Notes: generated from the letters alone by a model not told the origin. A DNA stretch of 64,000 nt from Opitutus sp. GAS368 (GCA_945869845.1 CAMBRG010000002.1:1-64000), one strand, 5' to 3'; shown: positions 27,904 to 37,232, counted from the first letter of the stretch. A program made the numbers and translations.

Positions 27904-29148
27904 CTACAGCAACCAAAAATCTCGGATCGGCACAGCCCAGATCCGTTTATCTTCCATCGGCAGCACGCTTCCGCCCGTGTAGGCCAACATCCCGCCTTGA
28001 AAATCCCTTCCGCATTGCTCGGCCAGTCGCCGTAGGCCGTGTCCGTCGGACTCGTTCACCGAGGCCGAAGACTTAACCTCTATGCCCCACGTCTTGCGCC
28101 CGAGCGTCAGTACTAAATCGACCTCCACTTGGTCTTTATCGCGGTAGTGCCAGTAACGCAGATCGGGATTCGTCCAACCCGCCTGCGCGATCACCTGTTG
28201 CACGACAAAACTCTCCAGCAGATGTCCGAATCGGTCGCGCCTTAGCGCCCAATCCTCAACGCTCAGACTGCTCAATACGGCCGCCAGTCCGCTGTCCACC
28301 AGGTGGATTTTCGGTGCTTTCACTAGCCTCGTGGCTTCGTTTCGGTGCCACGCGGGTAGTCGGCGCACTAAAAAAAGTTTTTCAAGAATTCCCAAATATT
28401 TCTCTACGGTATCTCGCTGCAAGCTGAGATCTTTACTTATATTAGTCACGTTGAGCAGCTCCCCCGTGCGCAACGTCAGTAACTCAAGTAAGCGCGCTAC
28501 CGCACCCACATCGTTCACGCGGGCGACGTCCTGCACATCGCGCTCCATCAGCGCACGCACGTAGTTCCGATGCCACAGGCGTGCTCGCTCTGGCGCTCGC
28601 CGGAGAGGCTCGGGGTAGCCACCCGCCACGATCCGACCTGGAAGTTCTAGCCCGTCTCCGCCCGTTCCGCGGATCTCGGGCCGCAGGGCTCCGGCGAGAA
28701 AAGTTTTTAAGAGGCCGCCCGCGGTTCGCTCCTTTTCGGACTCAGTTAGCGGGTGCAGCCCCACGATTTCCATCCGCCCGGCTAACGAATCGCCGAGTTG
28801 CGGCAGCAGCAACAGGTTCGCGGATCCCGTAAGCAGAAAATGCCCCGGCCGCCGTTTCTGGTCTACCACCAGTTTGATCGCGCGCAATATACCTGGCGCC
28901 CGCTGGACCTCGTCGATGATGGTTTGGTGGGGCAGCCCCGCCACGAACCCTGTTGGATCGTGCCGCGCCGTCGCTAACACCGCTTCATCGTCTAGGCTGA
29001 CATAAGTGAACTCCGGCGCGAAGGTCTTCACCAATGTGCTCTTGCCGCATTGGCGCGGTCCCAGCAGCGCCACCACCGGGGTGTCCGTGAGCGCGGTCGC
29101 CACGGCCGGGCGCATCGACCTTGGATAGAGTTTTTTAGATTCGTCCAT
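27904..29148 (-). CDS. AAA_14 ATPase with C-terminal DUF4143
   Basis: A 414-residue protein: Walker A LLGPRQCGKSTLVKTF (~29-44), Walker B TIIDEVQRAPGIL (~97-109), then the C-terminal DUF4143 fold with nuclease-like KTWGIEVKSSASV near residue 365. This family is widespread in bacteria and archaea as scattered accessory genes; no function is established. GC content and codon use are lower than in neighbours, which suggests transfer. The start codon lies inside the first of four 23-bp tandem repeats. No Shine-Dalgarno is visible. Confidence 0.88.
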   Translation of the reverse strand: MDESKKLYPRSMRPAVATALTDTPVVALLGPRQCGKSTLVKTFAPEFTYVSLDDEAVLATARHDPTGFVAGLPHQTIIDEVQRAPGILRAIKLVVDQKRRPGHFLLTGSANLLLLPQLGDSLAGRMEIVGLHPLTESEKERTAGGLLKTFLAGALRPEIRGTGGDGLELPGRIVAGGYPEPLRRAPERARLWHRNYVRALMERDVQDVARVNDVGAVARLLELLTLRTGELLNVTNISKDLSLQRDTVEKYLGILEKLFLVRRLPAWHRNEATRLVKAPKIHLVDSGLAAVLSSLSVEDWALRRDRFGHLLESFVVQQVIAQAGWTNPDLRYWHYRDKDQVEVDLVLTLGRKTWGIEVKSSASVNESDGHGLRRLAEQCGRDFQGGMLAYTGGSVLPMEDKRIWAVPIRDFWLL

Positions 29149-29233
29149 TTGCCGGTTATGATTTCGTCCAATTGATGGTTGTCAATGCGTCTAATTGTAG
29201 GTTATACATCCGTCCAATTGCAGGTTTTAAATT
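29142..29233 (-). promoter_or_regulatory. Four 23-bp tandem repeats running into the ATPase start codon
   Basis: Four consecutive imperfect 23-bp units occupy 29142-29164, 29165-29187, 29188-29210 and 29211-29233. Read on the minus strand they share AACCnnCAATTGGACG (last unit CAAATGGACG, which creates the ATG). The exact spacing of about two helical turns suggests a binding array. One unit has TTGACA and the next has TCATAA at promoter spacing, which would give an almost leaderless mRNA; this part is inference. Confidence 0.7.
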
Positions 29234-29651
29234 CGTCGCACCGATCCCTATTACGCCGATCTCGTCTCACGTGTTTCCTTACAGCTTTCATCATTATCGC
29301 CGGTTTTGCTGTTCCGCTTTCCTCTCGGCCGTCGCCTTAAACTGGCGCTGGGGTGGGAACGCAGCAATATGAGGCAAGCGCCGCGGAGAATGGGCAAGCG
29401 CGCGGGCCGAAATATTTTCGCTCCGGACGTAGCCCGACGCGGACCTTGGGCCGTCTTAGGGGGCCGATTGAGGCGCGAGCCTTGGGCGCGGAGGGCGAAT
29501 TGGGCGTGGGCGTGGGCGCGGAGGGCGGGCGCGGAGGGCGGGGATCCGGACTGAGGGATCGGTTGCCGTCCAGAGACCGGCCCTTTTGCCGGCCCCATCG
29601 CGGAGGGAGAGCAGACTTGATCGGGAAGGCGATCAGCGTAGTTTCGGAAGC
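29234..29651. other. Gene-free GC-rich stretch upstream of vapB
   Basis: This ~420-bp gap has no supported gene. It has low-complexity GGGCGTGGGCGCGGAGGGCG runs near 29510 and a small palindrome ACCGGCCCTTTTGCCGGCC near 29577. ORFs in both directions are Arg/Pro/Gly-rich shadows. Confidence 0.5.
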
Positions 29652-29867
29652 ATGAAGACGACGGTAGACCTTCCCGAAGACTCGTTGGCGGAGGCGATGA
29701 AACATTCGAAAGCGAAGACTAAGACCGAAGCGGTGGCGCTGGCGGTGTCCGAGTTCAACCGGCGCGCGCGGATGGCCGCGCTCACCAAACATCTCGGCAC
29801 ATTCAAAAATTTCATGACCCAGGCCGACCTCAAGCGGATGCGCGAAGACGGAAAAGTGCGGCCATGA
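29652..29867 (+). CDS. vapB: VapB-type antitoxin
   Basis: A 71-residue antitoxin starting at MKTTVDLPEDS; the longer track ORF (29586) is N-terminally extended without support. The N-terminus looks like a ribbon-helix-helix or DUF2191-type DNA-binding segment (EAVALAVSEFNRRAR). The charged C-terminus would wrap the toxin. It overlaps vapC by four bases (ATGA), the usual TA coupling, and presumably represses its own promoter. Confidence 0.85.
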   Translation: MKTTVDLPEDSLAEAMKHSKAKTKTEAVALAVSEFNRRARMAALTKHLGTFKNFMTQADLKRMREDGKVRP

Positions 29868-30232
29868 TCCTGATCGACAGCAGCGTGTGGATCGAAGCGT
29901 TGCGCGAGCGGGGCAGCATCGAGACCAAACGTCGGGTGCATGAGCATCTGCAAAGCGGCCGGGCGTGCTGGATGCCGATGATCCGACTCGAGCTTTGGAA
30001 TGGGGCGAGAGGCGAAAACGAAAAACGAGCGCTGCGGGAGTTTGAAGGAGTTCTGCCGGATTTGGAGGTCGGGCCTGAGGTCTGGGAGGTGGCGAGCGAT
30101 CTGGCGCGGCGCGCAAGGGCGGCGGGTTTGACGGTGCCGGCCGCAGATTTGCTCATCGTCGCGTGCGCCCGCCATCACGGGGTCGAGATCGAATCGCTCG
30201 ATGCGCACTTCGCGGAGTTGGAAAAACTCTGA
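29864..30232 (+). CDS. vapC: VapC PIN-domain ribonuclease toxin
   Basis: A 122-residue PIN-domain protein. Conserved acidic residues appear in ILIDSSVWIEAL (D5), the helix LELWNGA (E~43) and PAADLLIVACARHHG (D~95). VapC toxins cleave tRNA or rRNA when VapB is degraded. All catalytic acids seem present, so the pair is probably functional, unlike the two other TA loci in this window. Confidence 0.87.
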   Translation: MILIDSSVWIEALRERGSIETKRRVHEHLQSGRACWMPMIRLELWNGARGENEKRALREFEGVLPDLEVGPEVWEVASDLARRARAAGLTVPAADLLIVACARHHGVEIESLDAHFAELEKL

Positions 30233-30416
30233 TCTCGGAGAACCTCGTCGCAGGATTCAACGGAGACGATGCGGAGAAGGCCGGTCTTCGCCGGCCGGGA
30301 CTGGCTAGGAGAACGGTCGCTCTCCGGCAGTGCTGGTCGGGAGGGGAGATAAAGACATAAATCCGCCAACTTTTTTTGTCTTTCTTTCAAGTCGGCCTGA
30401 GACCCCGGCTCAAACT

Positions 30417-30468
30417 CACGGGCAAGATGCCCGTGCCACTTTCGGAGGTGCGCACTTTCGGAGGTGCG
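30417..30468. repeat. Palindrome plus 16-bp tandem direct repeat
   Basis: An 8-bp-stem palindrome (CACGGGCAAGATGCCCGTG, 30417-30435) is directly followed by two exact tandem copies of CACTTTCGGAGGTGCG (30437-30452 and 30453-30468). This is typical of small mobile palindromic repeats with local duplication at their edge. It ends about 38 bp before the YkgJ start. Confidence 0.7.
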
Positions 30469-30505
30469 GCTTGCGCTTGGGCGGGCGGCGGCGGGAAGGT
30501 GGGGC

Positions 30506-31039
30506 GTGAACATCGGTGAAGATCTCTGCCTCGCTTGCGGCTTGTGCTGCGACGGCACTCTTTTTGACAACGTCCAGCTCGGGCCGCGCGACGATGCGAA
30601 GCACCTGCGTGCGCTCGGTCTGCCGGTGGCGGTCACGCGCGGTCGGGCGCCCGTGACGTTCTTTCGGCAGCCGTGTGCAGCGTTGTGCACGGACCGTACG
30701 TGTCGGGTTTACGCGGATCGGCCGGGGCAATGCCGGGCATTTGAGTGCGGCGTGTTCAAGGCCGCGCAATCCGGCGCGATTTCGGCAGCCGCCGCTTTGC
30801 GCGAGGTGCGAAAGGCGCGGCGCGCGGCGGAGAAAATCCGCCGCCTTCTGCGCCGCTTGGGCGACACGGACGAGCATCGCCCGTTGGCCGAGCGCTTTCG
30901 ACGCACGCAGCGGCGGATGGAAAGCGGCGCGGCTGATGCGGCGGCGGGAGCGCTTTTCGCGGAGCTGGGCTTGGCCGTGCACCGCTTCAATCTGCTTGCG
31001 CATGAAAAATTTCACGTGCGGGCGGAGGCAGCTGGTTAA
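30506..31039 (+). CDS. YkgJ-family cysteine cluster protein
   Basis: The 177-residue protein (GTG 30506, preceded by GGAAGGTGGGG) has an N-terminal cysteine cluster CLACGLCCDG, then CAALC, CRVYADRPGQCRAFECGVF, the layout of the YkgJ/UPF0153 family proposed to bind zinc or an iron-sulfur cluster. The rest is an Arg-rich helical region (RKARRAAEKIRRLLRRLG). The track start 30464 would begin inside a repeat and is less likely. Function is unknown. Confidence 0.78.
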   Translation: MNIGEDLCLACGLCCDGTLFDNVQLGPRDDAKHLRALGLPVAVTRGRAPVTFFRQPCAALCTDRTCRVYADRPGQCRAFECGVFKAAQSGAISAAAALREVRKARRAAEKIRRLLRRLGDTDEHRPLAERFRRTQRRMESGAADAAAGALFAELGLAVHRFNLLAHEKFHVRAEAAG

Positions 31040-31188
31040 CCGCTAATTTCCGCTAATCCACGCTAATCCAGAGAGAAAATTCCGATTATCCGTCCGTGAA
31101 TTCCCGATTCACCGATCGGGTGAGCCGTATGGGTGTGGATAGTGATTCAATCTGCTTCATTGGCGGTCATTAGCGAAGATTAGCGGTT
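31038..31188. repeat. 151-bp element with 20-bp terminal inverted repeats
   Basis: The ends AACCGCTAATTTCCGCTAAT (31038-31057) and its inverted counterpart at 31169-31188 match at 18 of 20 positions. CGCTAAT is repeated several times in each arm. The left end starts inside the YkgJ stop codon. No ORF is inside. It has the size of a non-autonomous MITE-like unit, and its size equals that of the element at 43950-44102. Confidence 0.7.
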
Positions 31189-31218
31189 CCTCTTTCTGGA
31201 GGTTCTTAGGCAGAGCCT

Positions 31219-31316
31219 AGGCGGGTTGAGTGGGCGCGTCGCGCGCGGTTTCTCGTTGTTATGAACCGCGGTGCACTCGGGCCGGGCGATGAACGCGACG
31301 AGGGCGTCGCGTCTCC
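31219..31316. repeat. Copy of the GAGACGCGACGCCC-type palindromic repeat
   Basis: The right arm GCGACGAGGGCGTCGCGTCT is found here, near 45830 in variant form and near 63767. The left arm is only partly recognisable (GGCGCGTCGCGCGCGG). It lies in the ~400-bp gap before the oxidoreductase gene, which holds no gene that I can support. Confidence 0.5.
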
Positions 31317-31435
31317 AAGCACGTGAACGATGAAAGAATTTTATTGGTGAATCGGGTCTTGCGGCCGTCTCCGGGCTTGAGCCCGGCGGCGGGCGTGTAT
31401 GCTGGTCGGCGCGGCGCGAGTGTCGCTTTGATCCC

Positions 31436-32911
31436 ATGAAAAAAATTAACCGACGTGCATTTTTGGTGAAAACGGCTTGGGCGGCGGGAGCCGGTGCGCT
31501 GGCTGCCGGACTCCGGGCACCCGCGTGGGCCGCTCCGGTCGGGGCAAATGACGCGGTGCGGCTGGGCATCATCGGGTGCGGGGCCAAGGCGCAGGCGCAC
31601 ATCAAACAACTCATGCTGCGGACGGATGTGCGGGTCGTTGCGTTGTGCGATGTCGATCCGACACAGATCGCGAAGGCACAGGCCGCATTGAAACCGGGGG
31701 CGGCGGCGCCGTTTACCACCCCGGAGGCGCGTGCGTTGCTCGCGCGGTCGGATGTGGACGCGGTGCTCGTGGTGACGCCGAATCATTGGCATGCGTTGCT
31801 CACGGTGTGGGCGTGTCAGGCGGGCAAGGATGTCTACGTCGAGAAGCCGATGAGCCACACGGTGTGGGAAGGGCGCAAGATGGTCGAGGCCGCCGCAAAG
31901 TATGAGCGCATCGTGCAAGTGGGCACGCAGTATCGCTCGGAGGACGGGCTCGCGGCGGGCATCAAGTTTTTGCACGAAGGCGGGCTGGGGAAGATCAAGT
32001 ATGTCCACGCGCCCTACTACGGGAAACGTGACGCGATCCCACGCCGGGCGCCGTGGTATCCGGACTGGATGAACTACGAGGCGTTTTGCGGACCGGCGCC
32101 GGTGTCGCCGCTCGATCGGGACAAGGTGCACTACGACTGGCACTGGTCGTGGGCGACGGGCAACGGCGAGCTGGGCAACAACGGCGTGCACATCCTCGAT
32201 GTGGCGCGGCGCATGGTGCGGGCCGACGGACCGCCGAAGCGGGTGCTCGGACTCGGGGGCCGCTTCGTGCACGACGATCCGGCGGAGACGCCGAACGCGC
32301 AGATCGCGGTTTACGACTACGACGCGGCGCCGGTGATTTTCGAAGCGCGCGGGCTGTCGGCGAAGCCGGGCGTGACTTACATGGACCAAGCAGGCGGGCT
32401 GCGCGTGGGTGTGGTGGCGCACTGCGAAGGCGGCACGTTGGCGGGGCTAATCGGGTGCACGGCGAATGACTCGAGCGGCAAGGTCATCAAGAAATTCCCC
32501 GGGGAAGGCGGCGTCGTGGCGCACATGACGAACTTCCTCGATGCCGTGCGCAGCCGGCGCACGCAGGATCTCGCGGCTTCGGCCGAGATCGGGCACGCCT
32601 CGGCGGCGATGTGTCACCTCGGGAATATTTCGATGCGCGTCGGAACGCCGGCCACGCCGCAGGAGATCGCGGGCGCGTTGGACGCGATGCCGGCGGCGGC
32701 GGGGGTGGCGAGGTCGTTGACGGATCACCTCGGGGTGCACGGGGTCGATCTCGCGCGACGCCCGCTCTCGCTCGGCCCATGGCTGGATATCGAGCACGAC
32801 GGCGACGGGATTGCCCGGGTGGCGTCAGGTGGCGAAGGGACGCTGGAGCGCGCGCGCTATCTTCTGCGCGAGACGCAGCGCCCGCCGTATGTGATCCCGG
32901 AGAAGGTGTGA
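31436..32911 (+). CDS. Tat-exported Gfo/Idh/MocA family oxidoreductase
   Basis: An NAD(P)-dependent sugar or inositol dehydrogenase-like protein (491 residues). The N-terminus has RRAFLVKTAWAAGAGALAAG (Tat-type signal, residues 5-24) and the Rossmann motif GIIGCGAKA follows near 45. The segment DVDAVLVVTPNHWHALL and the catalytic EKPMSHTVWEG with its lysine are clear. Exported members are numerous in PVC bacteria; the substrate is unknown. It is followed after 8 bp by the ceramidase-like gene, forming an operon of three secreted proteins. Confidence 0.9.
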   Translation: MKKINRRAFLVKTAWAAGAGALAAGLRAPAWAAPVGANDAVRLGIIGCGAKAQAHIKQLMLRTDVRVVALCDVDPTQIAKAQAALKPGAAAPFTTPEARALLARSDVDAVLVVTPNHWHALLTVWACQAGKDVYVEKPMSHTVWEGRKMVEAAAKYERIVQVGTQYRSEDGLAAGIKFLHEGGLGKIKYVHAPYYGKRDAIPRRAPWYPDWMNYEAFCGPAPVSPLDRDKVHYDWHWSWATGNGELGNNGVHILDVARRMVRADGPPKRVLGLGGRFVHDDPAETPNAQIAVYDYDAAPVIFEARGLSAKPGVTYMDQAGGLRVGVVAHCEGGTLAGLIGCTANDSSGKVIKKFPGEGGVVAHMTNFLDAVRSRRTQDLAASAEIGHASAAMCHLGNISMRVGTPATPQEIAGALDAMPAAAGVARSLTDHLGVHGVDLARRPLSLGPWLDIEHDGDGIARVASGGEGTLERARYLLRETQRPPYVIPEKV

Positions 32912-32919
32912 TTTGAGCG

Positions 32920-34308
32920 ATGAGAATCCTGCATGCCGGAGCCCGGGGAGGGGCGTTGAGTCTGATGCTGGTGATCGCGCTGGGTGCCGCGGAAACGACG
33001 GTGGCGGTCGGCGGGGCGAAAGTTGATATCACGCCGGAGCTGCCGATCCGGCTGGCGGGTTACCAGTCGCGGCTCGCCGAAGCCACGCGGGTGGAGGCGC
33101 CGCTGTCGGCGCGCGCGCTCGCGATCGGATCGGATGCGGATGGGAAGGTGGTGCTGGTGACGGCGGAGGTGATCGCGGTGAGCGAAACGATGAGCGATGC
33201 CGTGGCGGCGGCGGTGCGGGCGAAGCATCCGGGGCTCACGCGGGAGCGCATCGCGGTGTGCGCGACGCATCAACACACGGGACCGGCGATCGCGGGCACC
33301 ATTCCCTTTATGTTTTCGCGGGATTTACCCGCGGAAGAGAACGCGCGAATCGAGCGCTATGCGGCGAAGTTGCAGGAGAAACTCATCGAAGTGGCGCTGG
33401 CGGCGTTGGCGGATCGACGGCCGGCACGGCTCGCGTGGGCGCAAGGCACGGCGGAGTTCGCGGTGAATCGCCGGCTGCTTGTTGACGGCAAACACACCGG
33501 TTACAAAGCGACGCCGGGCGGGCCGGTGGATCATGCGCTGCCGGTGCTGCGGGCGGTGGATGCGCAAGGCGCGGTGCGCGCCGTGTTGGTGAATTACGCG
33601 TGCCATTGCACGACGCTCAAGGGCGGCGACAACTACGTGCATCCCGACTGGGCCGGCGAGGCGGCGAAACGCATCGAGGGCAGGCACGCGGGGGCGGTGG
33701 CGCTCGTGGCGATCGGTTGCGGGGCGGACGCCGATCCGCAGCCCCGGGGCTTGCCGGCGGTGGCGACGAATGGCGGCGCGGTGGCCGATGCAGTGGCGCG
33801 GGTCATGGCGGGGGAAATGCGCGCGCTGGGCCGGGTGACGCACGCGGCGTTTCGGCGCATCGAACTGCCGCTGGGTCGCGTGGTGCCGCGCGCGGAACTC
33901 GAGGGGCGGCTCACGGGAAAGTCGAATGTGGCCTACGCGGCGGCGCAGTTTTTGCGGCAACTCGACGCCGGGAAACCGTTGCCCTCGGTCGTGCCCTATC
34001 CGGTGCAGGCGTGGGCGTTTGACGGGGATTTCGCGATGGTGTTTCTGGGCGGCGAAGTCGTCGCGGACTATGCGCTGCGGTTGAAACGCGAGCTCGGGGT
34101 TTCGCGCCTGTGGGTAAACGCCTACGCGAACCATGTGCCGTGCTACATTCCCTCGCGCCAAGTGCTCAAGGAAGGCGGGTATGAAGCGGAGGCCGCGATG
34201 GACTATTACGGCTGGCCGACGCGCTTGGCCGAAGATACGGAAGACCGGATCATGCGCACCGTGCACGACCTGTTGCCCGCAAATTTTCTGAAAGGAACAT
34301 CGCGATGA
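32920..34308 (+). CDS. Neutral/alkaline ceramidase-like secreted protein
   Basis: The 462-residue protein has a signal peptide (LSLMLVIALGAAE) and the N-terminal neutral/alkaline non-lysosomal ceramidase domain (PF04734-like): AKVDITPELPIRLAGYQSR, the zinc-binding CATHQHTGPA (~112) and NYACHCTTLKGGDNYVHPDW (~225). Bacterial members of this fold in PVC genomes often have no proven substrate. It overlaps the next gene by 4 bp (ATGA). Confidence 0.83.
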   Translation: MRILHAGARGGALSLMLVIALGAAETTVAVGGAKVDITPELPIRLAGYQSRLAEATRVEAPLSARALAIGSDADGKVVLVTAEVIAVSETMSDAVAAAVRAKHPGLTRERIAVCATHQHTGPAIAGTIPFMFSRDLPAEENARIERYAAKLQEKLIEVALAALADRRPARLAWAQGTAEFAVNRRLLVDGKHTGYKATPGGPVDHALPVLRAVDAQGAVRAVLVNYACHCTTLKGGDNYVHPDWAGEAAKRIEGRHAGAVALVAIGCGADADPQPRGLPAVATNGGAVADAVARVMAGEMRALGRVTHAAFRRIELPLGRVVPRAELEGRLTGKSNVAYAAAQFLRQLDAGKPLPSVVPYPVQAWAFDGDFAMVFLGGEVVADYALRLKRELGVSRLWVNAYANHVPCYIPSRQVLKEGGYEAEAAMDYYGWPTRLAEDTEDRIMRTVHDLLPANFLKGTSR

Positions 34309-37232
34309 AACTTTGGTTACGCGTGGGAATGCTGGTGGCGGCGAGTGCGGGGCTGGTCGCGCCGGTGCGCGCCTATAAGGAAGTCGCGCCGCCCGCCACG
34401 CTCGTGGTGCCGGAGGCGCGGAGCCCGGCGGCCTCGCTGGCGGCGATCAAGGTCTCCGCCGGATTTGAAGTGGAACTCGTCGCGGCCGAGCCGATGGTGC
34501 TGGATCCGATCAATTTCTCGTTTGGCCCCGACGGCCGCATGTGGGTGGTGGAGATGGCCGATTACCCGAGCGGCATGGATGGCAAAGGGAAACCGGGCGG
34601 GCGGATCCGCGTGCTGGAATCGACGCGGGGCGACGGGGTTTTCGATAAAGCCACGCTGTTTGCCGACGGCCTTAGGTCGCCCACCTCGGTGTTGCCGTGG
34701 CGCGACGGCGTGCTCGTGGCCTCGGTGCCGAACGTGCTCTTTTTGCAGGACACCGACGGCGACGGCCGCGCGGACCGGACGACGGTGCGATTTCGCGGAC
34801 TCGCCGAAGGCAACGAGCAGCACCTCACGAACAGCCTCGAGTGGTCGCTCGACGGTTGGGTGCATCTGGCGAACGGGGAGAGCGGCGGAAAAATTACCTC
34901 GACGAAAACCGAGCGGACCGTGGACGTGGGCCGGCGGGATTTTCGCATCGCGCCGGATACGGGCGAGATCGAGCTGTTGGTGGGGAACTCGCAGTTTGGG
35001 CGCAGCCGCGACGACTGGGGAAACTGGTTTGGCTGCAACAATTCGAACCCGCTCTGGCACTATGCGCTCGAAGAACGCTACCTGCGGAGAAATTCGCACT
35101 TGGTGCCGCCGAACGCGATCGTGACCGTGGGGGCGAGCGCGGGCGCGGCGCGGGTGTTCCCGGTGAGCGAGACCTTCGCGCGGTTCAACGACCCGCACGG
35201 TTTTAACCATTTCACGTCGGCGTGCAGCCCGGCGATCTACCGCGACGATCTGCTCGGGCCCGAGGTGGCGGGGAATATCTTTGTCTGCGAACCGGTGCAC
35301 AATCTGGTCCATCGCGAACGGGTGAGCGCGGTGGGGTCCTCGTTTGTCGGCGAGCGCCCGGAGGGTGAGAAGGAGTCGGAGTTTTTTGCGTCGGCGGATC
35401 TGTGGTCCCGATTCACGGCGGCGCGGGCGGGACCGGACGGGGCGCTGTATATCGCGGATATGTATCGGCTGGTGATCGAACATCCGAAATGGGTGCCGGC
35501 CGAGTGGCAGAAGCGGCTGGGCGATCTGCGGGCGGGCGAGGACAAAGGGCGGATCTATCGCGTGCGGGCAAAAGGTGTGCCGCTGCGGGCGGTGCCGCGG
35601 CTGGACCGGGCGGATGCAGCGGGCTTGGTCGCAGCGCTGGAAAGTCCCAGCGGCGTGTTGCGCGATCTTGCGCAGCAGCAACTCGGGTGGCGCGAGCTGC
35701 ACGGGGCTGCGCCGCAGCTGGAAGAACTCGTGGCGGAGTCGCTGCGGCCGGTAACGCGGGCGCAGGCGTTGTGGGCGTTGCAAGGGCTCGGAGCATTGCA
35801 GCCGGCGGTCGCGGCCCGCGCGATGGCGGATGTGCACCCGGGCGTGCGCCGGCAGGCGGTGCGGTTGAGCGAGGCGTGGGCGAAGGGCTCGCCGGAGTTG
35901 TTGCCCGCGATCATCGCGCGAGCGGACGACGCGGATGCGGGCGTGCGGTTGCAGGCGGCGTATTCGTTGGGCGAATGGCACGAGCCGGCAGCGGGTGAGG
36001 CCCTAGCGCGGCTGCTGCGGCGGGAGGCCGATCGTTTTGTAAAGGCGGCGGCGATGAGTTCGGCGCTGCCCCACGCCGAGACGTTGATGGCGGCGCTGCA
36101 GCGGGACGGCGGAGCGGAGAATTCGCTGCTCGTCGAAGTGGCGACCGTGACGGAGAACGCGAAGGCGCTCGCGGGTTTGTTGACGGCGATTGCGGGCCGG
36201 AGTGAAGCGGGCGACTGGCCGGCGGCGTTTCGTTCGCTGGCGCAACTCCTCGATTGGTTGCAGCGCAACAACAAGACCCTCGCGCAACTTCAGCGCACGG
36301 CGGATGAGCCGATGCAGCGGGCGCTGGCGGGGACGGACGCGCTGTTTGGCGCGGCGCGGCGCGTGGCGACCGAGGCGAACGCCCCGGTGACGGATCGGGT
36401 GGCGGCGGTGCGGATCTTGGGTCGTGCGCGCTCGGCGCAGGACGAAGACTTTGAGTTGCTCGCGGGATTGCTGGTGCCGCAAGTGCCGGTCGAAGTCCAG
36501 GTCGCGGCGGTGGCGACGCTCGGGCGGACGAATCGTTCGACGGTGCCAAATCGCGTGCTGGCCGGTTGGCCCAGCCACGGCGCGGCGGTGCGCGCGGCGG
36601 TGATCGAGCTGGTGACGAGCCGCGTGGCGTGGTCGCAGGTGTTGCTCGACCGCGTGGAGGCGGATCCGACGATGCTGGCACAGATTGATCCGGCGCAGAA
36701 GCAACGGCTGACGCATCACATCGATGCGAACCTAGCGGTCCGGGCGACGCGCGTGTTTCAGGCGGGCATCGATCCGAACCGGCAGGCGGCGATCGACCTG
36801 ATGTTGGCGGCGGTCAAGGACCGGCGGGGTAATGCGGAAAAAGGGTCGGCGGTGTTTGCGCAGAATTGCCGCGCGTGCCACGCGTTCGGCGCGGGAGGCG
36901 GCGGGCTGATCGGTCCGGATATCGCCGTCGTGAAGGACCGGACGGCGCCGTATCTGGTGACGCATATCCTCGATCCAAATCGTGCGGTGGAAGACCGCTA
37001 CATGATGTATGCGGCGACGCTGCTCGACGGACGTTCGCTGGCGGGAATGTTGGTCTCCGAGGCGGGCAACAGCATCACGCTGCGCGGACTCGACGGCACG
37101 GAGCATGTGATCCTGCGAAACGAAGTGCGACTGCTGGTCAGTTCCGGGCGGTCGCTCATGCCCGAGGGGTTGGAAGCCGCGCTCCCGCCGGCGGCGATGG
37201 CGGACTTGATCACGTATCTCGCCAGCAAGTGA
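34305..37232 (+). CDS. PVC-type haem-binding membrane-bound dehydrogenase with HEAT-like repeats
   Basis: A 975-residue periplasmic protein with a signal peptide (VGMLVAASAGLVAPVRA). Residues ~45-440 form a beta-propeller of the TIGR02604 type (NFSFGPDGRMWVVEMADYP, DGPDGALYIADMYR). The middle is a HEAT-like helical repeat region (DADAGVRLQAAYSLGEWHE). The C-terminus is a cytochrome-type domain with CRACHAFG and GPDIAVVKDRTAPYLVTHIL. Such proteins probably oxidise sugars or polyols and pass electrons to haem c, but no member is well characterised. Translationally coupled to the ceramidase-like gene. Confidence 0.9.
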   Translation: MKLWLRVGMLVAASAGLVAPVRAYKEVAPPATLVVPEARSPAASLAAIKVSAGFEVELVAAEPMVLDPINFSFGPDGRMWVVEMADYPSGMDGKGKPGGRIRVLESTRGDGVFDKATLFADGLRSPTSVLPWRDGVLVASVPNVLFLQDTDGDGRADRTTVRFRGLAEGNEQHLTNSLEWSLDGWVHLANGESGGKITSTKTERTVDVGRRDFRIAPDTGEIELLVGNSQFGRSRDDWGNWFGCNNSNPLWHYALEERYLRRNSHLVPPNAIVTVGASAGAARVFPVSETFARFNDPHGFNHFTSACSPAIYRDDLLGPEVAGNIFVCEPVHNLVHRERVSAVGSSFVGERPEGEKESEFFASADLWSRFTAARAGPDGALYIADMYRLVIEHPKWVPAEWQKRLGDLRAGEDKGRIYRVRAKGVPLRAVPRLDRADAAGLVAALESPSGVLRDLAQQQLGWRELHGAAPQLEELVAESLRPVTRAQALWALQGLGALQPAVAARAMADVHPGVRRQAVRLSEAWAKGSPELLPAIIARADDADAGVRLQAAYSLGEWHEPAAGEALARLLRREADRFVKAAAMSSALPHAETLMAALQRDGGAENSLLVEVATVTENAKALAGLLTAIAGRSEAGDWPAAFRSLAQLLDWLQRNNKTLAQLQRTADEPMQRALAGTDALFGAARRVATEANAPVTDRVAAVRILGRARSAQDEDFELLAGLLVPQVPVEVQVAAVATLGRTNRSTVPNRVLAGWPSHGAAVRAAVIELVTSRVAWSQVLLDRVEADPTMLAQIDPAQKQRLTHHIDANLAVRATRVFQAGIDPNRQAAIDLMLAAVKDRRGNAEKGSAVFAQNCRACHAFGAGGGGLIGPDIAVVKDRTAPYLVTHILDPNRAVEDRYMMYAATLLDGRSLAGMLVSEAGNSITLRGLDGTEHVILRNEVRLLVSSGRSLMPEGLEAALPPAAMADLITYLASK

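Noticed and set aside
29142-29233. Four 23-bp repeats as a CRISPR remnant or plasmid iterons
   Set aside because: There are no spacers between units, no replication protein gene, and the array overlaps a start codon; an operator or promoter array fits better.
29306-29655. Overlapping ORFs in the GC-rich gap before vapB
   Set aside because: Composition is dominated by GGGCG runs and all frames give Arg/Gly/Pro-rich products; no start site is supported.
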